A stretch of DNA of 35,397 bases from Pseudomonadota bacterium (GTDB taxonomy: Bacteria > Pseudomonadota > Gammaproteobacteria > Xanthomonadales > Xanthomonadaceae): contig JAEZCF010000100.1 in NCBI GenBank assembly GCA_023430045.1, forward strand, positions 1 to 35,397, in the 5' to 3' direction. Positions 24,664 to 31,916 of this stretch are shown piece after piece. A program made the translations under genes and the position numbers. How positions within the stretch are numbered: position 1 is the first letter of the stretch; each line of letters begins with the position of its first letter. Under the pieces are notes generated by a model, which ran no database searches, was not told where the DNA came from, and saw nothing but the letters and a program-made list of their open reading frames with translations.

Positions 24664-24688
24664 GGTGGCCTTCCCTGCGAGGACCACC
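24664..24688 (+). promoter_or_regulatory. hairpin covering a Shine-Dalgarno
   Basis: GGTGG pairs with CCACC and the inner CCT with AGG, leaving an A bulge and an 8-base loop. The pairing hides part of GAGGA, the ribosome site of the ATG at 24691. This suggests translation of that gene is controlled by RNA structure. Confidence 0.45.
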
Positions 24689-24690
24689 GG

Positions 24691-25104
24691 ATGCAGCACG
24701 ACTCCCTGAGCGAAAAGCGCCTGTACGCGTTGATCGGCGACACGATCTGCGATCTTCCTCCGCCGTTCCTTGAGAAGCTGGAAACCCTTCTGCAGCAGCA
24801 GCGCCTTGAAGCGGCCCGGCATGCACCGGAGGTGCTGACACTGATATCTCCGGAGACACGCCAGGACAACGAGCGCGAGCTGCGCGACGCGGCCGACCAG
24901 CGCTGGCGACGCACCGCCATCGTGTGCCGCCGCAGCCTGGAAAGCCTGAGCGCCATCCTGGAAATACTGGAAACCGCGCACGCCGATATTGCCGACGAAC
25001 CCGATGGCCGGATGCTCGCCCCGCGCCTGGTGGAGGGGCTGATCATCGCTGGCCGGCGGCTGGCCGATACCACGCTGCAGACACTGGACGGGAGCTTCCG
25101 ATGA
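24691..25104 (+). CDS. hypothetical protein, helical, unknown family
   Basis: This 137-residue soluble protein is not recognised. It is predicted to be mainly helical, with charged stretches (ETRQDNERELRDAADQRWRR) and leucine-rich helices (SLESLSAILEILETAHADI; APRLVEGLIIAGRRLADTTLQTL). There is no signal peptide or membrane helix. GAGGA lies 8 bases before the ATG, inside a hairpin. The upstream 427 bp hold a CRP-like site and a long inverted repeat. Its stop overlaps the ATG of the next small gene as ATGA, so the two are made together. Base composition is like the rest of the contig. Confidence 0.75.
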   Translation: MQHDSLSEKRLYALIGDTICDLPPPFLEKLETLLQQQRLEAARHAPEVLTLISPETRQDNERELRDAADQRWRRTAIVCRRSLESLSAILEILETAHADIADEPDGRMLAPRLVEGLIIAGRRLADTTLQTLDGSFR

Positions 25105-25355
25105 ATGGCGATGACACGCCGCCCGGGGACGCGGCGGAAGCGATGCTGACCGACGCCTCACAGCCCGCTGGCCGGCACCTCATGCGCCTGGTCTTCAGCC
25201 AGGACACGCCGGCACCGCGTCCGTGCAGGCGCCCGCGACCACAGCGGAGGCGGCGCAGCCGCTGCCCATTCTGCGGACCGATGGGATGGCGCGGCTGCCC
25301 GGGCACGCTGGCGGAGGGCAGCATTGGCGATGGCGCGGAAATGCCACCCATCTAG
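25101..25355 (+). CDS. small Cys/Arg-rich hypothetical protein
   Basis: An 84-residue frame starts at the ATG that overlaps the previous stop (ATGA). The N-terminal half is acidic. The middle is strongly basic (PCRRPRPQRRRRSR) and is followed by CPFCGPMGWRGCPG, where the CxxC and a third Cys could bind a metal. It might bind nucleic acid, but a non-coding frame in GC-rich DNA could give similar composition. The coupling to the gene before it is the main support. The 226 bp after it, up to aroQ, show no clear feature. Confidence 0.45.
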   Translation: MNGDDTPPGDAAEAMLTDASQPAGRHLMRLVFSQDTPAPRPCRRPRPQRRRRSRCPFCGPMGWRGCPGTLAEGSIGDGAEMPPI

Positions 25356-25581
25356 GCACCAGCTCCTGGGCCGGTATCCATTACGTAAGCAGAGTGGATA
25401 TCCCGGGGTAGCGTTGCCTCCGTAAACCCCGATACCACAGCTGCCTGCAGGTACCTGCGCCGTGGCGCATCACCACCACGCCCAGATTCAAACATCCGCT
25501 TGAAACGCGTCAAACTTCGCCGAACTGGACAACATCTACGGGTTCCGCCAGACTGCCGCCCTTTCCCGTCGTTCGGTTCCC

Positions 25582-26025
25582 ATGGCGAAACTGCTGGTCC
25601 TGCATGGCCCCAACCTCAACCTGCTCGGCACCCGCGAGCCGGGGGTCTATGGGCACACGACGCTGGCGGAGATCGACCAGGCGCTGCAGGCCCAGGCTGA
25701 TGCAGCCGGGCACGCCATGCAAGCGCTGCAGTCCAACGCCGAACACACCCTGGTGGACCGCGTGCAGGCCGCGCGCACCGATGGCACGGCCTTCATCCTG
25801 ATCAACCCGGCCGCGTTCACCCACACCTCCGTAGCGCTGCGCGATGCGCTGGCAGCGGTGGACGTGCCGTTCATCGAGATCCACCTGTCCAACCCGCACG
25901 CCCGCGAACCCTTCCGCCAGCACAGCTATTTCAGCGACAAGGCGGTCGGCGTCATCTGCGGCTTCGGTGCGGACAGTTACCGTTATGCGATGGACGCCGC
26001 GCTGCGGCACCTGTCCGCCGCCTGA
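25582..26025 (+). CDS. aroQ: type II 3-dehydroquinate dehydratase
   Basis: The 147-residue enzyme is the standard length for the dodecameric type II dehydroquinase of the shikimate pathway, converting 3-dehydroquinate to 3-dehydroshikimate. It has LVLHGPNLNLLGTREPGVYG with catalytic Tyr23 on the lid, NPAAFTHTS, and IEIHLSNPHAREPFR with His101 and Arg108. The ATG at 25582 fits the family start exactly, although no Shine-Dalgarno is visible. accB follows after 55 bp, an order known from many gammaproteobacteria, so aroQ-accB-accC may be one transcript. Confidence 0.97.
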   Translation: MAKLLVLHGPNLNLLGTREPGVYGHTTLAEIDQALQAQADAAGHAMQALQSNAEHTLVDRVQAARTDGTAFILINPAAFTHTSVALRDALAAVDVPFIEIHLSNPHAREPFRQHSYFSDKAVGVICGFGADSYRYAMDAALRHLSAA

Positions 26026-26080
26026 TTCACGATGGGGCGCGATGGCGCCCATTCCCAGACAGACCAAAAAAGAGGCCCTC

Positions 26081-26563
26081 ATGGATCTGCGCAAAATCAA
26101 GAAGCTGATCGACCTGCTGGAAGAATCCAACCTGGCAGAGATCGAAATCAAGGAAGGCGAGGAATCCGTACGCCTGTCGCGCGCGCCGGTCGGCACGTTC
26201 GCGCAGATGGCCGCGCCGGCCCCGGCCGTGTACGCCGCGCCGGCCGCTGCTGCCGCGCCGATGCCGATGCAGTCGCCCACCGAAGCCTCCACCGGCGGCA
26301 CCGCCAAGCCAGGCAACGCGCTGCCGGACGGCCACGTGGTGCGCTCGCCGATGGTCGGCACCTTCTACGCCTCTTCGTCGCCGGAAAAGCCGGCCTTTGT
26401 CAGCGTGGGCCAGCAGGTCAAGGAAGGCGAGACCCTGGCGATCATCGAAGCGATGAAGATGTTCAATCCGATCGAAGCGGATGCGTCGGGCACCATCGTC
26501 GCCATCCTCGGCGAAAACGGCCAGCCGGTGGAGTTCGACCAGCCGCTGTTCGTGATCGGCTGA
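26081..26563 (+). CDS. accB: acetyl-CoA carboxylase biotin carboxyl carrier protein
   Basis: The 160-residue BCCP begins MDLRKIKKLIDLLEESNLAEIEIKEGEESVRLSR, the family N-terminus. An Ala/Pro-rich linker (APAPAVYAAPAAAAAPMPM) leads to the biotinyl domain, where EAMKM carries the biotinylated Lys126. It shuttles carboxyl groups between AccC and the carboxyltransferase in the first step of fatty acid synthesis. AGAGG 5-6 bases before the ATG at 26081 sets the start; the frame is open further upstream but overlaps aroQ. accC starts 10 bp after the stop. Confidence 0.97.
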   Translation: MDLRKIKKLIDLLEESNLAEIEIKEGEESVRLSRAPVGTFAQMAAPAPAVYAAPAAAAAPMPMQSPTEASTGGTAKPGNALPDGHVVRSPMVGTFYASSSPEKPAFVSVGQQVKEGETLAIIEAMKMFNPIEADASGTIVAILGENGQPVEFDQPLFVIG

Positions 26564-26573
26564 GGGGCAGGCC

Positions 26574-27941
26574 ATGCTCGATAAAGTCGTCATTGCCAAC
26601 CGAGGGGAAATCGCGCTGCGCATCCTGCGCGCGTGCCACACCCTGGGCATCCGCACGGTGGCCGTACATTCCACGGTCGACCGCAATCTCAAGCACGTGG
26701 CCATGGCCGATGAGTCGGTCTGCATCGGCCCGGCACCGTCGTCGGACAGCTACCTCAACATCCCCGCGCTCATCGCCGCGGCGGAGGTCACCGACGCGCA
26801 GGCCATCCACCCCGGCTACGGTTTTCTCTCCGAGAACGCCAACTTCGCCGAGCGCGTGGAAGAATCCGGCTTCATCTTCATCGGCCCCAAGGCCGACACC
26901 ATCCGCCTGATGGGCGACAAGGTGGAAGCGATCCGTGCCATGAAGGCCGCCGGCGTGCCGTGCGTGCCCGGCTCGGGCGGTCCGCTGGGCGATGACATCG
27001 TCGCCAACACCAAGATCGCCCGCGAGATCGGCTACCCGGTCATCATCAAGGCGGCCGGCGGCGGCGGTGGCCGTGGCATGCGCGTGGTGCATGCCGAGGC
27101 ATCGCTGAAGACCTCCATCGAGACCACCAAGAGCGAGGCCAAGGCCGCGTTCGGCAATGGCGAGGTCTACATGGAGAAGTTCCTGGAAAATCCGCGCCAT
27201 GTGGAAATCCAGGTGCTGGCCGATGGCCAGGGCAATGCCATCCACCTGGGCGAACGCGACTGTTCCATGCAGCGTCGTCACCAGAAGGTGGTGGAAGAAG
27301 CGCCGGCGCCGGGCATCACCCCGGAACTGCGCGAGCAGATCGGCAAGGTGTGCGTGGAAGCATGCATCCGCATCGGCTACCGCGGTGCCGGCACCTTCGA
27401 ATTCCTGTTCGAGGACGGCCGCTTCTACTTCATCGAAATGAACACCCGCGTGCAGGTGGAACATCCGGTCACTGAAATGGTCACGGGCATCGACCTGGTG
27501 GTGGAGCAGCTGAAGATCGCGGCCGGCCAGAAGCTGTCCATCAAGCAGAGTGATGTGGTGCTGCATGGCCATGCCATCGAATGCCGCATCAATGCCGAGG
27601 ACGCGGAAACCTTCGTGCCCAGCCCGGGCCTGATCACCGGCTTCCATGCCCCAGGTGGCCCCGGCGTGCGGGTGGATACGCACATCTATTCCGGCTACCG
27701 CGTGCCGTCGAACTACGATTCGATGATCGGCAAGCTGATCGTGCATGGCCCGGACCGCGAAACCGCCATCGCACGCATGCGCGTGGCGCTGAGCGAGCTG
27801 GTGGTGGAAGGCATCAAGACCAACGTGGCCCTGCAGCAGCGCATCATGCGCGACAAGGGCTTCCAGGCCGGTGGGCAGAACATCCATTACCTGGAAAAGC
27901 GTCTGGCCGAACGCAAGACAAAATCGATTGCGTTGACCTGA
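26574..27941 (+). CDS. accC: acetyl-CoA carboxylase biotin carboxylase subunit
   Basis: The 455-residue protein is a full-length biotin carboxylase. It starts MLDKVVIANRGEIALRILRAC, has the ATP-grasp glycine loop KAAGGGGGRGMRVVH, LGERDCSMQRRHQK, and the active-site stretch FIEMNTRVQVEHPVTEMV with Glu, Asn and Arg in place. It uses ATP and bicarbonate to carboxylate biotin on AccB. It is 10 bp downstream of accB, the usual coupling. A 14 bp stem begins 5 bases after its stop. Confidence 0.98.
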   Translation: MLDKVVIANRGEIALRILRACHTLGIRTVAVHSTVDRNLKHVAMADESVCIGPAPSSDSYLNIPALIAAAEVTDAQAIHPGYGFLSENANFAERVEESGFIFIGPKADTIRLMGDKVEAIRAMKAAGVPCVPGSGGPLGDDIVANTKIAREIGYPVIIKAAGGGGGRGMRVVHAEASLKTSIETTKSEAKAAFGNGEVYMEKFLENPRHVEIQVLADGQGNAIHLGERDCSMQRRHQKVVEEAPAPGITPELREQIGKVCVEACIRIGYRGAGTFEFLFEDGRFYFIEMNTRVQVEHPVTEMVTGIDLVVEQLKIAAGQKLSIKQSDVVLHGHAIECRINAEDAETFVPSPGLITGFHAPGGPGVRVDTHIYSGYRVPSNYDSMIGKLIVHGPDRETAIARMRVALSELVVEGIKTNVALQQRIMRDKGFQAGGQNIHYLEKRLAERKTKSIALT

Positions 27942-27946
27942 TCCGA

Positions 27947-27977
27947 AGAAGGTGACGACCAACGGTCGTCACCTTCT
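27947..27977. terminator. accC terminator hairpin
   Basis: AGAAGGTGACGACC and GGTCGTCACCTTCT form a perfect 14 bp stem with an AAC loop, just after accC and before the convergent gene at 28014. It probably acts in both directions. No T tract follows on the plus strand beyond a few bases. Confidence 0.75.
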
Positions 27978-28013
27978 CGTCAAACCCGTCCCCTTTTGGC
28001 CGCCCCCACCCTT

Positions 28014-28379
28014 TTAGCGGTGTTCGGCGGGGATCTGGCTGCCCGGCACCGGGCGCACGCCGTTGGGCGAGGAAGGATCCACAATCATCATGGTTTCCGT
28101 GGAGCCATCCGGCCACACCACCTGGAAGGTACTGCCGGCCGGCAGCGACGCGAACGACATGCCGGTCTGCGCGCGGTACACCGCAGCGACCTGGCTGGCG
28201 CCGGCGCTGCGTGCATCCACGCTGGAGTCCACCTTGGTCAGTTCCACGGTGGACAGGCGTCGGTAGCGGTCTTCCTGCGTATCGATCATCAACAGGCCGA
28301 CCGCACCCGCCGAATAGGCGACAAACAGCGCCACCCAGAACCAGAATTTCGCCCCATGCAGGATTCGACGGTACTTCAT
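28014..28379 (-). CDS. hypothetical membrane-anchored protein
   Basis: The 121-residue protein has a basic N-terminus (MKYRRILHGAK) and one membrane helix (FWFWVALFVAYSAGAVGLLMI), followed by a soluble, probably periplasmic, domain of about 85 residues. That domain ends with FQVVWPDGSTETMMIVDPSSPNGVRPVPGSQ. No family is recognised. GAGGG lies before the ATG at 28379, which overlaps the stop of the upstream gene as ATGA, so both are translated together and may work in one envelope complex. It is convergent with accC across the shared terminator stem. Confidence 0.85.
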   Translation of the reverse strand: MKYRRILHGAKFWFWVALFVAYSAGAVGLLMIDTQEDRYRRLSTVELTKVDSSVDARSAGASQVAAVYRAQTGMSFASLPAGSTFQVVWPDGSTETMMIVDPSSPNGVRPVPGSQIPAEHR

Positions 28380-29347
28380 CGTCTTTCCCTCTTTCCAATC
28401 AATCGCTCGACCCATTCGGTCATTTTCTCAGCACCCTGCCGCGATACCGCAGCGTCATAAACGAAATCAGTGAAATCCTGGCCGGCATCGTCGGAGCAGA
28501 TGCCGCCATTGGCGCAGAAGCTGTTCATCAGCACGCTGTCGGCACCGCACGGCATGCCCAGCTCGCAGGCCGCCACGCGCCACGCCAGTTCGCTCAGCGC
28601 TTCGCCAGCCACCATGCCGGTCATCGCGCGGTCACCCGATGCGCGCAGCCCCATTGCGGGCGCCAATGCCATGTAGGCCTCGGGATCGTGCGAATCCCGT
28701 ACACGCTCCACCAGCCCGCGCCGATACGATTCATCGTTCTGGAGCGGCTGGCCGTCAGCGAACATCGAAGCTTCTGCCGCCAGGTTGCCGTCCTGCGCAG
28801 CCTGTCGACGCTGCTGGAAAACCAGCCGGTAACCCAGTCCATCGCTGCTCACGAAACCGCCACAGCGCGTCGCCACCCGCTGGCGCGCATCGGCCATCGC
28901 GGTAGACGTACCTTCGCCCATGCCGGCCAGTACCTGGTTGTCCAGCTGGTAACCACCGGGATCATTCGCGTACGTGCTGCAGTAGTCATACACGCGGCTC
29001 AGCATCCAGCGCGCTTCGACGTTGCCGGCATCGGCCTGCCAACGCAGCCGCTGCGCGTACGCAAACAGGTCGGTGTTGCCTTCGATGTCGGCACGGATGT
29101 CCAGCGGAAGGCCGGACGGAAGCGCATCACGCAGGGATTCAGTCGCAAGCCGACGTGCCAGCGCGGAAGGTATCGCGGCGGCGGTGGATGCATCCTGGCT
29201 GGCCAGCTGCATGTCCGTACCCACGCCTTCTGACGCGGGCGTGGCGGAATGACCCAGATGCCCGCCCATGCGCATGCCTGCCGCGCCGAGCAATGCCACG
29301 GCAGGCACCACCAGAAGCCAGGTTTTCAGGGCAGGGACGGACGCCAT
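28376..29347 (-). CDS. hypothetical exported or anchored protein
   Basis: The 323-residue protein has an N-terminal hydrophobic segment (TWLLVVPAVALLGAAGM) that is a signal anchor or signal peptide. The rest is helical and contains WQADAGNVEARWMLSRVYDYC, which recalls a Sel1/TPR-like repeat, and several cysteines (DYC, RCGG, ACELGMPCG, FCANGGIC) that could form disulfides in the periplasm. The family is not recognised. The ATG at 29347 is preferred over a TTG at 29365, though its ribosome site is weak; a TGCTAGAAT extended -10 lies about 31 bp upstream. It overlaps the next small membrane protein gene by 4 bases. Confidence 0.85.
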   Translation of the reverse strand: MASVPALKTWLLVVPAVALLGAAGMRMGGHLGHSATPASEGVGTDMQLASQDASTAAAIPSALARRLATESLRDALPSGLPLDIRADIEGNTDLFAYAQRLRWQADAGNVEARWMLSRVYDYCSTYANDPGGYQLDNQVLAGMGEGTSTAMADARQRVATRCGGFVSSDGLGYRLVFQQRRQAAQDGNLAAEASMFADGQPLQNDESYRRGLVERVRDSHDPEAYMALAPAMGLRASGDRAMTGMVAGEALSELAWRVAACELGMPCGADSVLMNSFCANGGICSDDAGQDFTDFVYDAAVSRQGAEKMTEWVERLIGKRERR

Positions 29348-29377
29348 AGGGTCTGTGACACACAAGGCAAGGCAGCG

Positions 29378-29383
29378 ATTCTA
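29378..29383 (-). promoter_or_regulatory. extended -10 box
   Basis: TGC-TAGAAT on the minus strand matches an extended -10 (TGN-TATAAT with one mismatch). It would start transcription about 24 bp before the ATG at 29347. No good -35 is seen. Confidence 0.4.
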
Positions 29384-29500
29384 GCAAGCTGTCACAACGC
29401 TGCATGAACGGGTCTTCCTGCGTCTCACCGTGCATGGAGATAACAGCGGATGCCCGGATGGTCTAGCATTCCCTTCTTTGCCGGATGAAGTCTTCCCGCC

Positions 29501-30421
29501 ATGCCGTTCCTGGAAATCACCCTGCGCTGCACCGAAGCCACCCAGCCCCGCTACGAGAACGCGCTGGAGGATGTCGGCGCGCTGGCGGTGACCCTGCTTG
29601 ATGCCGAGGCCGACACGAGCAACGAGCAGGCGATCCTGGAACCGGGCGTGGGTGAAACGCCGATGTGGGACACCCTGGTGCTGAGCGCGCTGTTCCCGCA
29701 TGACGCCGATGGACTGGTGCTGCTGGCCGCGCTGGAAGCCTTCGATGCCGATCTGGACTGGTCTTCGGCCACCTTCCGTGCCGTACAGGACGAAGACTGG
29801 GAACGCGCCTGGCTGGACCAGTTCGAACCGCTGTCCTTCGGCGAACGCACGTGGATCGTGCCATGGAATCACGAACTGCCGGAGGCCGCACAGGCCGCCG
29901 ACGCCGCCGTGGTGAGGCTGGATCCTGGCCTGGCGTTCGGTTCCGGCACTCACCCGACCACCGCGCTGTGCCTGCGCTGGCTGGACGGGCTGGCCGGCGA
30001 AGGCGTGCTGCAGGACCAGCGCGTGCTCGATTTCGGCTGCGGCTCGGGCATCCTCGCATTGGCCGCGTTGAAGCTCGGCGCCGCCGAAGCCATTGGCGTG
30101 GACAATGACCCCCAGGCACTGATCGCCACCGCCGACAATGCCGAACGCAATGGCGAGCTGGCGCGCATGCATGTGTACCTGCCGCAGGACGAGCCGGTGG
30201 CGACGTACCCGATCGTGGTGGCCAACATCCTCGCCTCGGCACTGGATGCGCTGGCCGAACTGCTGGCCGCGCGCGTGGCGGCCGGTGGGCGCATTGCCCT
30301 GTCGGGCATCCTGCATGGGCAGGAAGGCGAACTGCTGGCACGCTATTCGGCCTGGTTCGACGATCTGCAGGCCACCCAGGATGGCGACTGGATGCGCATC
30401 ACCGGCGTACGCCGCGCCTGA
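29501..30421 (+). CDS. prmA: ribosomal protein L11 methyltransferase
   Basis: The 306-residue enzyme begins MPFLEITLRC. It has the N-terminal L11-binding domain, the linker DWERAWLDQFEPLSFGERTWIVP, and the methyltransferase domain: LDPGLAFGSGTHPTTALCLRWLD, SAM-binding motif VLDFGCGSGILALAALKLGA, GVDNDPQAL and VVANILASAL. It trimethylates residues of ribosomal protein L11. The length matches the family. It heads the conserved xanthomonad order prmA - DUF3426 - fis - purH - purD. Confidence 0.97.
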   Translation: MPFLEITLRCTEATQPRYENALEDVGALAVTLLDAEADTSNEQAILEPGVGETPMWDTLVLSALFPHDADGLVLLAALEAFDADLDWSSATFRAVQDEDWERAWLDQFEPLSFGERTWIVPWNHELPEAAQAADAAVVRLDPGLAFGSGTHPTTALCLRWLDGLAGEGVLQDQRVLDFGCGSGILALAALKLGAAEAIGVDNDPQALIATADNAERNGELARMHVYLPQDEPVATYPIVVANILASALDALAELLAARVAAGGRIALSGILHGQEGELLARYSAWFDDLQATQDGDWMRITGVRRA

Positions 30422-30466
30422 GCCGAACGTGGTTGAATAGCCACTGGATCCACGCCCGCAGCCTGC

Positions 30467-31213
30467 ATGCCCGATTCCACGCCACCGCGTCGCCCCATCG
30501 CCACCTTCCTGCGGCCCGCCCCCGGGGACTCCCCCGATGGCGAAAGCGATGGCGCGCGCGCGCCTGCGACAGACGGGATCGATGCCATCGCGGGCGATGA
30601 ACGCATCGCCGATACCCGGCCGGAAACGACACCCGAAGGTGCTCTGCCCGAACCGGTAGCGCCGGTTGCGATTGCCGATGCCGCGGCGCCGGCGGCGCGT
30701 TCCGCGCACGAACCCGTTTTCCTGCGCAGGTCGACCCCGTCGCTGCCTGCGCCACGCTGGCAATGGCTGGCGGTCGCCGGTCTGGTCCTGCTGCTCGTCC
30801 TGCAGGTCGCGCTCGCCGACCGGGCGCGACTGGCTGCCGATGCCGGCACGCGGCCGTGGGTCGCCGGCCTGTGCAGCGTGCTGGGCTGCTCGCTGCCGGC
30901 CTGGCGGGAACCGTCGGCCTTCACGATGACCAGCCGCGATGTGCGTCCGGTGCCTGGCCACGCCAGCACCCTGCAGGTCCGCGCAAGCCTCCGCAACGAT
31001 GCACGCTGGGCACAGGACTGGCCGACGCTGCGCCTTTCGCTGTCCGACGCCGATGGCCGGGTGATCGGCACCGGCGTGTTCAAGCCAGCCGACTACCTGG
31101 GCGCGCAGGCGGCGCAGGCCACACCGCTGGAGCCCGGCCAGAGCGCGCAGATCGCCTTCCGGGTCCGCGAGCCGGCGGCCTCCACCGTCGCGTTTACTTT
31201 CGAGTTCATGTAG
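30467..31213 (+). CDS. DUF3426 domain membrane protein
   Basis: The 248-residue protein has a disordered, acidic and Pro/Ala-rich N-terminus of about 95 residues. One membrane helix follows (WQWLAVAGLVLLLVLQVAL), then a periplasmic DUF3426 domain: LCSVLGCSLPAW, LQVRASLRNDARWAQDWPTLRLSLSDADGRVIG, VFKPADYLG and FRVREPAASTVAFTFEF. Many family members carry an N-terminal MJ0042-type zinc ribbon; none is seen here or in the 45 bases before the start. Its function is not known. It lies after prmA as in related genomes. Confidence 0.88.
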   Translation: MPDSTPPRRPIATFLRPAPGDSPDGESDGARAPATDGIDAIAGDERIADTRPETTPEGALPEPVAPVAIADAAAPAARSAHEPVFLRRSTPSLPAPRWQWLAVAGLVLLLVLQVALADRARLAADAGTRPWVAGLCSVLGCSLPAWREPSAFTMTSRDVRPVPGHASTLQVRASLRNDARWAQDWPTLRLSLSDADGRVIGTGVFKPADYLGAQAAQATPLEPGQSAQIAFRVREPAASTVAFTFEFM

Positions 31214-31323
31214 GCGCGAAGCGTGCGCCGGAGCCGTGCAGGCCCGCCCGGCTCGCGCTAGACTGACGGCCACCACTTTCTTCGCCAGCGCCGTTCGGCG
31301 CGGCCATCAGATCGGGATTTCCA

Positions 31324-31599
31324 TTGAACGCAGTGCTCTCTCGCCCTGACGCCAGTCGTGGCGCTACGCGGCCTCCGCTCCGCGAACATGTCGCGCAGTC
31401 CGTCCGCCGCTACCTGCGCGACCTGGATGGCTGCGATGCGGACGATGTCTACGAGATCGTGCTGCGCGAGATGGAAATCCCGTTGTTCGTGGAAATGCTG
31501 AACCACTGCGAAGGCAACCAGAGCCGCGCGGCCGCGATGCTGGGTATCCACCGCGCCACCCTGCGCAAGAAGCTCAAGGAATACGGCATCACCGCGTGA
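31324..31599 (+). CDS. fis: DNA-binding protein Fis
   Basis: The 91-residue protein matches Fis (98 residues in E. coli). The C-terminal helix-turn-helix NQSRAAAMLGIHRATLRKKLKEYGI is diagnostic, and VAQSVRRYLRDLDGCDADDVYEIVLREMEIPLFVEML forms the dimer core. Fis bends DNA and organises the nucleoid during fast growth. The start appears to be the TTG at 31324, with GGGA 6 bases before it. A TAGACT box at 31259-31264 is a possible -10. The end of the gene is the left edge of a tandem duplication. Confidence 0.95.
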   Translation: MNAVLSRPDASRGATRPPLREHVAQSVRRYLRDLDGCDADDVYEIVLREMEIPLFVEMLNHCEGNQSRAAAMLGIHRATLRKKLKEYGITA

Positions 31600-31615
31600 C
31601 CGGTCTGCGCCCCGC

Positions 31616-31637
31616 GTAGAGCGGGGCTCTGCCCTGC
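31616..31637 (+). repeat. SMAG/REP element
   Basis: GTAG head followed by GCGGGGC-TCT-GCCCTGC; one stem base differs from the consensus. It is the first of five copies between fis and purH. Confidence 0.8.
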
Positions 31638-31659
31638 TGCCTTTCGCGCTGCGCGCTGT

Positions 31660-31682
31660 TGCCGAGCATGGCTCGGCACTAC
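31660..31682 (-). repeat. SMAG/REP element, inverted, variant
   Basis: On the minus strand it reads GTAGTGCCGAGC-CAT-GCTCGGCA, a variant SMAG subtype with a different stem. It pairs with the upstream copy in head-facing orientation. Confidence 0.75.
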
Positions 31683-31750
31683 CAAGGCATTTCCCCGGCC
31701 GCACGGCCTGCACTATCGGCCCCCGCCTGCTGCCGATACGGCATCACCGC

Positions 31751-31772
31751 GTAGAGCGGGGCTCTGCCCCGC
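31751..31772 (+). repeat. SMAG/REP element
   Basis: GTAG head with the stem GCGGGGC-TCT-GCCCCGC, the same sequence as the copy after lysR. Its TAG stands where the fis stop codon would be in the duplicated tail. Confidence 0.85.
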
Positions 31773-31789
31773 TGCGTGATGATGCCTCA

Positions 31790-31811
31790 GCCGGGCAGAG
31801 CCCGGCGCTAC
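31790..31811 (-). repeat. SMAG/REP element, inverted
   Basis: Minus-strand GTAGCG head and GCCGGGC-TCT-GCCCGGC stem, matching the third copy beside the chemoreceptor gene. Confidence 0.85.
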
Positions 31812-31823
31812 GTGACCTGCACA

Positions 31824-31845
31824 GCCGGGCAGAGCCCGGCTCTAC
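31824..31845 (-). repeat. SMAG/REP element, inverted
   Basis: Minus-strand GTAGAG head and GCCGGGC-TCT-GCCCGGC stem. It ends 30 bp before the putative purH -10. Confidence 0.85.
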
Positions 31846-31874
31846 GCGAAGCACCGCGAAGCGGCCGCACGGCC

Positions 31875-31880
31875 TACAAT
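31875..31880 (+). promoter_or_regulatory. possible purH -10 box
   Basis: TACAAT is a good -10 match and lies 37 bp before the purH ATG. No clear -35 is visible at the right distance, so the call is tentative. The equivalent box in duplication copy 1 has decayed to TGCACT. Confidence 0.35.
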
Positions 31881-31916
31881 ATCGGCCCCGCCTGCTGCCG
31901 TTGATGCCCTGCTCCC

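Larger units (their letters stand above)
31581..31735. repeat. tandem duplication, copy 1 (fis tail to promoter relic)
   Basis: The unit begins ATACGGCATCACCGCGT (last fis codons), contains SMAG repeats, and ends with GGCCGCACGGCCTGCACTAT followed by CGGCC...CCTGCTGCCG. Copy 2 begins at the very next base with the same 17 bases and ends the same way, so this is an approximate tandem duplication. In this copy the promoter-like box reads TGCACT. Confidence 0.8.
31736..31900. repeat. tandem duplication, copy 2 (upstream of purH)
   Basis: Second unit of the duplication. Its start still reads TAC GGC ATC ACC GCG TAG, a fossil of the Fis C-terminus YGITA plus stop. It then holds SMAG repeats and ends with the probable purH promoter, 16 bp before the purH ATG. 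Confidence 0.8.

Noticed and set aside
26463..27962. Minus-strand frame of 499 residues opposite accC
   Set aside because: Antisense shadow of a certain gene, rich in His and Asp without known motifs.
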